A stretch of DNA of 64,000 nucleotides from Salirhabdus euzebyi (lineage in GTDB: Bacteria; Bacillota; Bacilli; Bacillales; Alkalibacillaceae). The position numbers were made by a program, and so were the translations under genes. The notes below the pieces were generated by a model that was not told the DNA's origin, searched no databases, and saw nothing but the letters and a program-made list of their open reading frames with translations. The stretch covers positions 61,118 to 125,117 of the forward strand of contig NZ_JACHGH010000010.1 in the NCBI RefSeq assembly GCF_014207435.1. The letters run 5' to 3'. Below, one piece after another: positions 8,527-16,322 of this stretch. Every line of letters starts with the position of its first letter. Position 1 is the first letter of the stretch.

Positions 8527-9026
8527 AAAAAAACAAAAAAAAGATATTTGGATTAATTGGAGCTATCTTTACTGTTTTATTTCTATCAGGATTTGTGTTT
8601 ACTTCAACATATGTTCAAATATTTTGTTCGAACGATTTGATCTATGAAAAAAAAGTAGAAAAAAATGACCATTTAGAAATTATGTATGAGCATTCCTTAT
8701 ACAAGGTAAAGCAAAAAGAACGTTTTATAATTAATAAGAACAAATTTATTTTAAATGAAATGGTTTTTGGTAATTATCTGGCCCTGGATTATTACGATCA
8801 TAATTCAAAAGGTAAATATTTCAAAGATAGTAAAGGGAATTACCACTTAATTGGTATGAATTACTCAATGGAAAAAATAGAATTCATGAATGCTAATTTT
8901 AGTGATCATATTGTTAAATTAGCTGATGAGACTATTAACTTAGGAAAAAAAGCTTCCAAGGGTAAAATTATTGTTATTACTATTGAGAACAAACCTATAT
9001 TTTTACATTTTATAAAAGGGAGGTAA
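8523..9026 (+). CDS. DUF1850 domain protein associated with a TRAP transporter
   Basis: The 167-residue product has an N-terminal membrane helix (about residues 8-30) and an external beta-rich domain with the DUF1850-like block IMYEHSLYKVKQKERFII. Small DUF1850 proteins usually sit beside TAXI-type TRAP transporter genes; here the next two genes are exactly those. The role is unknown, perhaps as an accessory of the permease. It overlaps the dehydrogenase by 4 bases and ends 4 bases before the permease start. Confidence 0.72.
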   Translation: MKKNKKKIFGLIGAIFTVLFLSGFVFTSTYVQIFCSNDLIYEKKVEKNDHLEIMYEHSLYKVKQKERFIINKNKFILNEMVFGNYLALDYYDHNSKGKYFKDSKGNYHLIGMNYSMEKIEFMNANFSDHIVKLADETINLGKKASKGKIIVITIENKPIFLHFIKGR

Positions 9027-9030
9027 TAAC

Positions 9031-10980
9031 TTGGATATCAAAGATTTAGAAGTTGAAGAGGAAAACACGAAATTCAGATCTTTTAAGGGACACCTAAAAA
9101 TAATAGTTTTTATTTTGGCAATAGCCTTTTCAATTTTTCAACTAACAATTATATATTATCCAGTAAACACTGTTCAGTTAAGAATTATTCATTTGATGTT
9201 TGGGTTGGTATTAATTTTTACTCTGGTTCCAGCAATTAAATCAAAAAAGACTTCACCAATTACTATTTCTGTTGATCTTGCCCTAATTACCCTATCCCTT
9301 ATATCTTGTTTCTATATAGCAAAAGAAAGTGTCCAACTATCCAGTGAACGATTAGGGTATTACAATTCATTTGATATATTTGCCTCTATTGTTCTTCTAA
9401 TCTTAGTTATTGAGGCAACTAGGAGAATTCTTGGTTGGGCCTTACCGATTATATCGATTTTATTTATTTTGTACGCACTATTTGGTTTTCTAATACCTGG
9501 TAGATTGGGTAATGCTGGATTTAGTTTTGAAAGAATTTCTACAAGCGTTTCATTATGGACTGAAGGAATCTTAGGTACACCTCTGGGAGTTTCTGCTTCG
9601 TATGTTACATTATTCGTTATATTTGCCGTTTTCTTACAACGTACAGGAGCCGGACAATTTTTCATAGACTTAGCACTATCGGTATTCGGTAGATTTAGAG
9701 GTGGCCCTGCTAAAGTGGCGGTAATTGCCAGTAGTTTGTTTGGGAGTATATCAGGAAGTGCTGTTGCAAATGTGGCTGGTACTGGAACTTTAACCATACC
9801 ATTAATGAAAAGAAATGGTTTTAGTAAGTATGATGCGGCCGGGGTCGAAGCAGTTTCTTCATCTGGGGGACAATTGATGCCTCCAATAATGGGTGCTTCC
9901 GCATTTATCATGGCTGAAATACTAGGACTACCGTACTCCATGATCATACTTGCAGCATTGATTCCAGCTATTCTTTACTATACTTCTGTTTTTATTTCCG
10001 TAGATTTTAAGGCTATTAAAATGGGGTTAAAAGGTATACCGAAGAGCCAATTACCTAGTTTTAGAAAAACTTTTAAGAAAGGCTGGCACCTATCAACTCC
10101 ACTTATTATTCTTATATATCTATTGGCCTTTGAAGGTACATCTCCTGGAAAGGCAGCCTTTTGGGCAATCGTATCTTCAGTGTTAGTTACCATGTTCCGG
10201 AAAAACACAAGAATGTCACTTAAAGAAATTTTATCTGCTCTACAAAAAGGTGCTTATTCTGCCTTAGAAATTGTTGCAGTTTGTGCTTGTGCCGGTATTG
10301 TAATTGGGATTTTTACTTTAACAGGCCTAGGCCTTAAATTCTCTGGTATTATTATTGAATTTTCACAGGGAAGCTTAATACTTCTTTTAATCTTAACTAT
10401 GATAGCTTGTTTAATTGCTGGTATGGGTGTACCAACTGTTGCTGCATATTTAATTGTTGCGGTATTAGTAGCACCTGCCTTAGTTAGAATAGGAATTCAA
10501 CCTATTGCAGCCCATCTATTTGTATTCTATTTTGCTATTATTTCTGCTATTACTCCTCCAGTTGCTTTAGCATCTTATGTTGCTGCAGGTATATCTGGTT
10601 CGAACCCTTTCAAAACCAGTATTAAGGCATTTAAGCTCGGCCTTGCAGCATTTATTATTCCTTTCATGTTTGTGTATAATCCAACATTAATATTCGAAGG
10701 ACAGCCAATAGAAATTTTAGTAGGATTTACAACAGCTATTTTCGGGGTAACACTACTATCTGGTTCATTAGAAGGCTACTATTACTTCTTTGGAATTATA
10801 AAAAAATGGTTAAGAGTGGTATTATTTGTGGCTTCTATTACACTTATACATCCTAATGTTTATACAGATTTAGTTGGTGCTGCATTCCTACTTATTTTCG
10901 CAATAGTAGTTATGGTTAAAAGAAAAATTAGTAGTAACAATCAAGATTTTAATGGTACTGACAGTGGTTTTACCAAATAA
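9031..10980 (+). CDS. TRAP transporter permease, fused small and large membrane subunits (DctQM type)
   Basis: Start TTG 9031 follows GGGAGGT. At 649 residues with about 16-18 hydrophobic segments, it combines a four-helix DctQ-like part (about residues 20-150) with a DctM-like part. The latter is marked by FGSISGSAVANVAGTGTLTIPLMKRNGF near residue 240 and GMGVPTVAAYLIVAVLVAPAL near residue 470. Such fusions work with TAXI binding proteins to import organic acids using the sodium gradient. It is the import step of this operon. The substrate is not readable from sequence; a multi-functional carboxylate is likely from the enzymes nearby. Confidence 0.92.
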   Translation: MDIKDLEVEEENTKFRSFKGHLKIIVFILAIAFSIFQLTIIYYPVNTVQLRIIHLMFGLVLIFTLVPAIKSKKTSPITISVDLALITLSLISCFYIAKESVQLSSERLGYYNSFDIFASIVLLILVIEATRRILGWALPIISILFILYALFGFLIPGRLGNAGFSFERISTSVSLWTEGILGTPLGVSASYVTLFVIFAVFLQRTGAGQFFIDLALSVFGRFRGGPAKVAVIASSLFGSISGSAVANVAGTGTLTIPLMKRNGFSKYDAAGVEAVSSSGGQLMPPIMGASAFIMAEILGLPYSMIILAALIPAILYYTSVFISVDFKAIKMGLKGIPKSQLPSFRKTFKKGWHLSTPLIILIYLLAFEGTSPGKAAFWAIVSSVLVTMFRKNTRMSLKEILSALQKGAYSALEIVAVCACAGIVIGIFTLTGLGLKFSGIIIEFSQGSLILLLILTMIACLIAGMGVPTVAAYLIVAVLVAPALVRIGIQPIAAHLFVFYFAIISAITPPVALASYVAAGISGSNPFKTSIKAFKLGLAAFIIPFMFVYNPTLIFEGQPIEILVGFTTAIFGVTLLSGSLEGYYYFFGIIKKWLRVVLFVASITLIHPNVYTDLVGAAFLLIFAIVVMVKRKISSNNQDFNGTDSGFTK

Positions 10981-11038
10981 AGGGGGGTGAAACAACTTTA
11001 AAGAAGGGATTTTTCAAAAAAACAAAGGAGGCTTTAAA

Positions 11039-11986
11039 ATGCCCAAAAAGATTTTGATGATGTTGTTTGTAATGATGTTAGCAGTTGTTGCTACTGCGTG
11101 TAATGAAGTGGAAAGAAGATCAATTGGAACTGGTGGTAGTGGTGGGGTATTTTATGTTGTAGGTGCAGGAATGGGGAATATAGTTACAAATAATTCTGAT
11201 TCAATAGAATTAACTGCCCAATCTACAGCTGCAACCACAGAGAATTTAAACCTAGTAGATTCTGGTGATTTAGATTTTGGCTTTGGTGTTTATGACGCAG
11301 CTATTGAAGCTTATAACGGTGAAGGCGCATATGATAGAAAATATGAAAATTTGAGGCTGGTATTAGCTGGTCATGGTGGCTATCAACATATTATTGTAAG
11401 GGATGATTCTGATATTCAGAGTATAGAAGATTTTGAAGGGAAAAGGATAGGTATTCCGCCAGGGAATATAGGTGAGAAACTAGCTAAAGCTACTGTTGAA
11501 GCTTATGGTCTTACTTTAGATGACTTAGAAGTGGTGCCTTTATCTTTTGCTGAAATGTCCACAGGATTAAAAGATGAGAATCTTGATGCAGCATTTGTTT
11601 TTGCGGGAATTCCTGCATCAACCATTATTGAACTAGGTACTTCTCTTGATATTCGTTTTATTAGTCAAACAGACGAAGGGTTAGACAGGTTGGTAGAAGC
11701 TTATCCATATTGGTTTAAAGCAACAATTCCTGGATCAGATTACGATGTAGATGAAGACATAAAGACATTTTTGGCCCCTTATGTGGTCTTTGCTAATAAA
11801 GACGTACCGGATGATGTAGTTAGTGAATTCATAGATATAACATTTACTCATAATGATGAATTGGTAGAAGTGCATCCTGAAGGTCAACACTATACAGGCA
11901 ATAATGATTTTTATAATTCAGAAGCACTATTACCATACCATCCAGGCGCCGAAGAATATTATAAAGAAAATAATATTATAGATTAG
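11039..11986 (+). CDS. TAXI-family TRAP solute-binding lipoprotein
   Basis: The 315-residue product has a lipoprotein signal with lipobox VATAC (Cys at residue 21). The TAXI signature IGTGGSGGVFYVVGAGMGNIV follows, then the two-lobed fold typical of the family (FEGKRIGIPPGNIGEKLAKATVEAYG). It captures the ligand outside the cell and hands it to the fused permease encoded just upstream. AAGGAGG lies before the start. An imperfect hairpin (about 11992-12017) follows the gene and may limit read-through into the enzymes, as is common after binding-protein genes. Confidence 0.92.
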   Translation: MPKKILMMLFVMMLAVVATACNEVERRSIGTGGSGGVFYVVGAGMGNIVTNNSDSIELTAQSTAATTENLNLVDSGDLDFGFGVYDAAIEAYNGEGAYDRKYENLRLVLAGHGGYQHIIVRDDSDIQSIEDFEGKRIGIPPGNIGEKLAKATVEAYGLTLDDLEVVPLSFAEMSTGLKDENLDAAFVFAGIPASTIIELGTSLDIRFISQTDEGLDRLVEAYPYWFKATIPGSDYDVDEDIKTFLAPYVVFANKDVPDDVVSEFIDITFTHNDELVEVHPEGQHYTGNNDFYNSEALLPYHPGAEEYYKENNIID

Positions 11987-12048
11987 TCTAAAAAAGGAGG
12001 GAGTAATTCTCTCCTTTAATAGTTATATTTCACAGGAGGTATTAGTTT

Positions 12049-13590
12049 GTGAATCAAATTGGATACTTAATTACAAGAAGCGGACGATATTATAAAGATA
12101 ATATAGCTATTATAGATAACGAACAAATATATTCCTTTAAAGAGGTAAATGAAAACTCAAATGCAATTGCTAGAGGACTATTGAGTTTGGGTTTGGAAAA
12201 AGGGGATCGTGTAGCTGTTTTATTAAAAAATTCAGCAAATTTTGTTTTTTGTGACTTTTCATTAGCAAAAAGTGGGTTAGTTAGAGTACCCATAAATCCT
12301 AAATTAAAAGAAAATGAAATTGAATATATACTAAAGGATGTTGAAGCTAAGGCAATAATATTTGATTCTAGTTTTAGGGAGATAATAAAAAAAATAAAAG
12401 ATAGTTTAACTCATCTCGAATATATCATACAAAGTAATACTGATTTAAATGATGAACAGCCTTCTTTGCAAAGGTGGATTAGTACTAGGTGCAAAAAAGA
12501 TATTATTGTAGAAACAAACGATAATGATCCTTATCAAATTTTATATACATCTGGGACTACTGGAAAGCCTAAAGGTGCTGTTATAAGTTATAGATCAAGG
12601 CTAGAAACGATAAACAATGTATTTAGTGATGAACTAGAAATTAAGCCCCATGATCGTATGCTTCATGTTGCTTCCTTAGCACATGGAAGTGGTTCAAAGG
12701 TGTTACCTCATTTTATAAAAGGTGCTGCTAATGTATTTATTCATAAGTTTTCGCCAGAGATCTTTTTTGAAGTTGTTGAAAAACATAAAATAAATAATAC
12801 ATTTTTAGTTCCGACTATAATCGGTATGCTATTAGATTATGAAAATAGGTTTAATTACAATATACATTCTTTAAAGAATATTCTTTATTCAGCATCTCCT
12901 ATGCCTAAGGAAATGCTTAAGAAAGCAATAGAGTTTTTTGGTCCTGTCTTAGTTCAAGTTTACGCTCTTACTGAAGCTCCTAACCCCGTGCTGGTACTTC
13001 CAAAAAGGGAACATCTCTTATTAGAGGATAACGATAAATTACTTGAATCTACTGGAAGAGAAGTAACAAATGTTCAAGTGAAAATCGTAAATGACGCAGG
13101 TGAAGAAACTGTAGAAGAAGAAGTTGGAGAGTTGGTAGTTAGAGGTAATAACGTAATGAGTGGATATTGGAAAAGAGAAAGAGACACTCAGGAAACGATA
13201 AAAGACGGATGGCTATATACTGGTGATTTGGGTTTTATTGACAACAATGGTTACTTTTATATTGTAGGACGTAAAAAAGACATGATTATTAGTGGTGGAT
13301 ATAACGTTTATTCGAGAGAAGTAGAAGATGCAATTTACGAAATTGCTGGTGTAAAAGAAGTAGCTGTTGCTGGTATTCCAGATGAAATTTGGGGGGAAGC
13401 TGTTTCAGCATTTATTGTATTAGAAAATGACAATAATCTTTCTGTAGAACAAATAAAGAACCATTGCAAGCGTTGTTTAGCAAATTATAAAAATCCTAAA
13501 AACATAACTATAGTTGCTGAATTGCCAAAAAATGCGAATGGTAAAGTTGATAAAAATAAACTCAAAGAAATATATCAACAACAAATTTGA
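12049..13590 (+). CDS. AMP-dependent acyl-CoA synthetase/ligase
   Basis: Start GTG 12049 sits 8 bases after AGGAGGT. The 513-residue product is a full-length ANL-superfamily enzyme: the P-loop YTSGTTGKPKGAV at residues 166-178, the GWLYTGDLGF aspartate near residue 390, the GRKKDMIISGGYNVY hinge, and the C-terminal catalytic lysine in NGKVDKNKL. It should activate a carboxylic acid to its CoA thioester with ATP. In this operon it probably activates the imported acid, or an oxidised product of it, before the lyase step. Substrate not known. Confidence 0.9.
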   Translation: MNQIGYLITRSGRYYKDNIAIIDNEQIYSFKEVNENSNAIARGLLSLGLEKGDRVAVLLKNSANFVFCDFSLAKSGLVRVPINPKLKENEIEYILKDVEAKAIIFDSSFREIIKKIKDSLTHLEYIIQSNTDLNDEQPSLQRWISTRCKKDIIVETNDNDPYQILYTSGTTGKPKGAVISYRSRLETINNVFSDELEIKPHDRMLHVASLAHGSGSKVLPHFIKGAANVFIHKFSPEIFFEVVEKHKINNTFLVPTIIGMLLDYENRFNYNIHSLKNILYSASPMPKEMLKKAIEFFGPVLVQVYALTEAPNPVLVLPKREHLLLEDNDKLLESTGREVTNVQVKIVNDAGEETVEEEVGELVVRGNNVMSGYWKRERDTQETIKDGWLYTGDLGFIDNNGYFYIVGRKKDMIISGGYNVYSREVEDAIYEIAGVKEVAVAGIPDEIWGEAVSAFIVLENDNNLSVEQIKNHCKRCLANYKNPKNITIVAELPKNANGKVDKNKLKEIYQQQI

Positions 13591-13630
13591 AATGTTATGT
13601 ATAAAGAAAAAAGATTAGCGGAGGTTTCTT

Positions 13631-15388
13631 ATGGAGAGAAAAGCTGTAGATGTAATGTGTGATCTTATTGAGGAAGCGGAAATTGAATACGTTTTTGGTA
13701 TACAGGGTGGTATAACGTATAGACTCTTTAATGCGCTAGGGCGGAGAGGAAAAGTAAAACTAATTATTGCGCGCCATGAACAAAGTGCAGCAATTATGGC
13801 AGCAACATATGGACGATTAACTGGAAAACCCGCAATACTAATGGGGCAGGGACCTTTTATTGCTTCCAGTGGGGGATTTGGAATTATAGAAGCTTATCTT
13901 AGTGGTTATCCCTTAATCGTGATTTCTGATGCTGTAACTAATTCATTTGGTCAAAAGGGTATGATACAGTCAGGATCTGGTGAATATGGGTCCTTTGATT
14001 TACTGGGAATATTGAGAAAAATGACAAAATACACAGGTCTTGCTACAACTCCAAAACAAGCAATACAAGGATTGCAACAAGCAATTAAACATGCATGTAC
14101 AGATAGAAAAGGACCAGCCGGGCTAGTAATTTATCAACCAGAAGTGTATGAAGAATTTAACGAAAATGAACCGCCATATTTATATGGCATGAGTGGATAC
14201 ATTTGTGAAACACAAAAAAGTAGTCCTAATGATGAGCAAATTAAAAAGGCTTTTGAGCTGATAGGAAACGCTGAACGCCCTGTTATAATTGCAGGTAACG
14301 GTATTCATATGTCTAACAGTTATGCTGAGCTAAAAGAGTTTTGCGAATTAACAAGTATCCCTGTTGCAACTAGTTATCGAGGAAAAAGCGTCTTAAACGA
14401 AGATCATCCGCTCGCATTAGGTATGCTTAGCGACTATGGGCAACTAGTTGCAAATACAATAGTGGGTGAAGCTGATTTAATTATTTCTTTAGGTTGTAGA
14501 CTTGGTCCATCTGATACCGCACAAGAAAATCCAGCATTAATTAACCCTCAAAAACAGAAAATAATTCAGGTAGACATAGATCCTCATAGAGCTGGATGGA
14601 CATTCCCGATAGACCTATCTCTAATAGGTGATTTAAAAGCAACACTTCAAAAATTTAACGAAAATGCATCTAGTATAGTAAATCAAGTTGTAGCAACTCA
14701 AAGAAAGGAACGAGTACAGAAATATAAAAAAGAGCTAGGTTATTTTGAAGACCCATTTACAACAATAGATTCATCACCTGTATACCCACAGAGGATAATA
14801 GGGATTTTGAATGAAGTTTTGCCGAAAGATGCATTTTTGATGACAGATGCCGGAACAAATCGAGCTTGGACTGCCCATCTATATCAAAGCAAAACAGCTG
14901 GAAGTGTTGTAGTTCCAGGTGGAATAGCTGGAATGGGTTCAGGTCCGCCAGCAGCAGTTGCTACTAAAATTGTTAATCCGGATAAGTGTGTTGTTGCAGT
15001 TGTTGGAGATGGTGGAATGGCGATGACAGCTAATTCAATTTCTACTTCAGTACAACATAATTGTCCAGTTGTTTTGATAGTTATGAATGACTCGCGTTTA
15101 GGAATGCCTTCTGCTAGACAAGGTAAAAAGACTATTGCAACTCATTTTACTGACACAAATTTTGCAGATATTGCAAAAGGATACGGGGCCAAGGGCGTCC
15201 GAATTAAGGATTCAACTCAATTTAAGAGTGCCTTAATAGACGCAATTAACAGTAATGTAACTACAGTATTAGATGTAATCATTGATGTAGAACGAAATTA
15301 CACGAAAGAAATAAATGCAGTCACAGAAAAAATGAAAAAGTATAAAAAAGTAGAAGCCAATCCTTATGATGAAAATGCCTTTTTTTAG
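13631..15388 (+). CDS. Thiamine pyrophosphate-dependent enzyme, acetolactate synthase-like
   Basis: The 585-residue product has the three domains of the acetohydroxyacid synthase/decarboxylase family. The N-terminal pyrimidine-binding domain carries catalytic Glu50 in ARHEQSAA. The central FAD/nucleotide-like domain starts at about residue 200. The C-terminal domain has the VVGDGGMAMTAN motif for Mg-TPP. Amino-acid synthesis is unlikely because no regulatory subunit or ilv gene is near. Candidate reactions are decarboxylation or C-C cleavage/ligation of a 2-oxo or 2-hydroxyacyl compound made by the neighbouring dehydrogenases and ligase. Oxalyl-CoA decarboxylase and 2-hydroxyacyl-CoA lyase belong to the same superfamily. 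Confidence 0.85.
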   Translation: MERKAVDVMCDLIEEAEIEYVFGIQGGITYRLFNALGRRGKVKLIIARHEQSAAIMAATYGRLTGKPAILMGQGPFIASSGGFGIIEAYLSGYPLIVISDAVTNSFGQKGMIQSGSGEYGSFDLLGILRKMTKYTGLATTPKQAIQGLQQAIKHACTDRKGPAGLVIYQPEVYEEFNENEPPYLYGMSGYICETQKSSPNDEQIKKAFELIGNAERPVIIAGNGIHMSNSYAELKEFCELTSIPVATSYRGKSVLNEDHPLALGMLSDYGQLVANTIVGEADLIISLGCRLGPSDTAQENPALINPQKQKIIQVDIDPHRAGWTFPIDLSLIGDLKATLQKFNENASSIVNQVVATQRKERVQKYKKELGYFEDPFTTIDSSPVYPQRIIGILNEVLPKDAFLMTDAGTNRAWTAHLYQSKTAGSVVVPGGIAGMGSGPPAAVATKIVNPDKCVVAVVGDGGMAMTANSISTSVQHNCPVVLIVMNDSRLGMPSARQGKKTIATHFTDTNFADIAKGYGAKGVRIKDSTQFKSALIDAINSNVTTVLDVIIDVERNYTKEINAVTEKMKKYKKVEANPYDENAFF

Positions 15389-15413
15389 GATAAACTGATT
15401 TGAAGGGGGGAGA

Positions 15414-16169
15414 ATGATGAAATTTAATACTAGTATTGGATTTTCAGACTCTGAGAATATACTTATTTATGGTAAAGACTTGTGTAATGATTTAATTGGA
15501 AATGTAAATCTTGGAGATATGGCTTTTATAGCAGCAACTCATAGACTCCCAACAGAAAATGAGTCTAGGATGCTAAATGCAATTATGGTAGCACTATGTG
15601 AACATGGCTTTACACCAAGTTCAATTTCAACAAGATTAACCTATCTTGGCGCTCCTGAATCTACACAAGCAGCTGTTGCTGCAGGTTTGTTAGGAGCTGG
15701 AAATGTTTATTTAGGTTCAATGGAGTCTACGGCAAGGGTTTTACAGGAATCTGTGGGATTCTATGGGAATTTAGATAATGACGAAATGGTTAATAAAATT
15801 TTATCTAATTATAAAGATAAAAGGTTTCCTGGATTTGGTCATCCCATTCATAAGCAAGTTGATCCTAGAAGTAAGAAGCTTTTTGAAATGGCTGAAAATT
15901 TAGGGTTTAAAAAAGGTTATAGTAAACTAATCACGGATATTCATAAAAGCTTGTGTGAGATAAAACAAAAAGAAATTGTATTAAATGCTTCAGGTGCTGT
16001 TGGTGCAATATTATCAGATATGGGTTTTAAGTGGAATATAGTTAAGTGTTTTGCACTAGCAGCAAGATCAGTTGGTTTAATAGGGCATATACTAGAAGAA
16101 CAGGGGAAAGATAGAATATCTCAAGACCTTTGGGATTATGTTCAAGAAAACACAAAATATAATATGTAA
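15414..16169 (+). CDS. Citrate synthase-like lyase (citryl-CoA lyase family)
   Basis: About 250 residues, far shorter than a citrate synthase (about 370) and matching stand-alone citryl-CoA lyase-type proteins. Residues equivalent to the citrate synthase histidines appear in CEHGFTPSS (His64) and FPGFGHPIH (His143), with an acidic residue in ILSDMGF as a possible third catalytic group. The start is ATG 15414 or 15417 behind GGGGGGAG. It is the last gene of the operon. By family it would cleave (or form) the bond between an acetyl-CoA unit and a keto acid; with the acyl-CoA synthetase upstream, cleavage of a CoA-activated branched acid is plausible. Confidence 0.8.
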   Translation: MMKFNTSIGFSDSENILIYGKDLCNDLIGNVNLGDMAFIAATHRLPTENESRMLNAIMVALCEHGFTPSSISTRLTYLGAPESTQAAVAAGLLGAGNVYLGSMESTARVLQESVGFYGNLDNDEMVNKILSNYKDKRFPGFGHPIHKQVDPRSKKLFEMAENLGFKKGYSKLITDIHKSLCEIKQKEIVLNASGAVGAILSDMGFKWNIVKCFALAARSVGLIGHILEEQGKDRISQDLWDYVQENTKYNM

Positions 16170-16278
16170 AACTTAGATGATGTAGATATATAAAAATCAC
16201 AAATTGTTAAAATGATAGAAAATACTATTATCTGAATGTATTTATCATATGTTTCTCCTAGAAATACATTATTAAATA

Positions 16279-16309
16279 AGAATCCAGCTGGAATTGCCAG
16301 CTGGATTCT
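16279..16309. terminator. Bidirectional terminator between the catabolic operon and the subtilase gene
   Basis: A perfect 13-bp stem (AGAATCCAGCTGG at 16279-16291 with its complement at 16297-16309) and a 5-nt loop, AT-rich on both sides, lies between convergent genes. Confidence 0.85.
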
Positions 16310-16322
16310 ATTTAGTAAAACT

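Noticed and set aside
9360..9947. A 195-codon open frame on the minus strand inside the TRAP permease gene
   Set aside because: It is a shadow of the hydrophobic plus-strand codons; no ribosome binding site, no family resemblance, and the plus-strand gene is certain.
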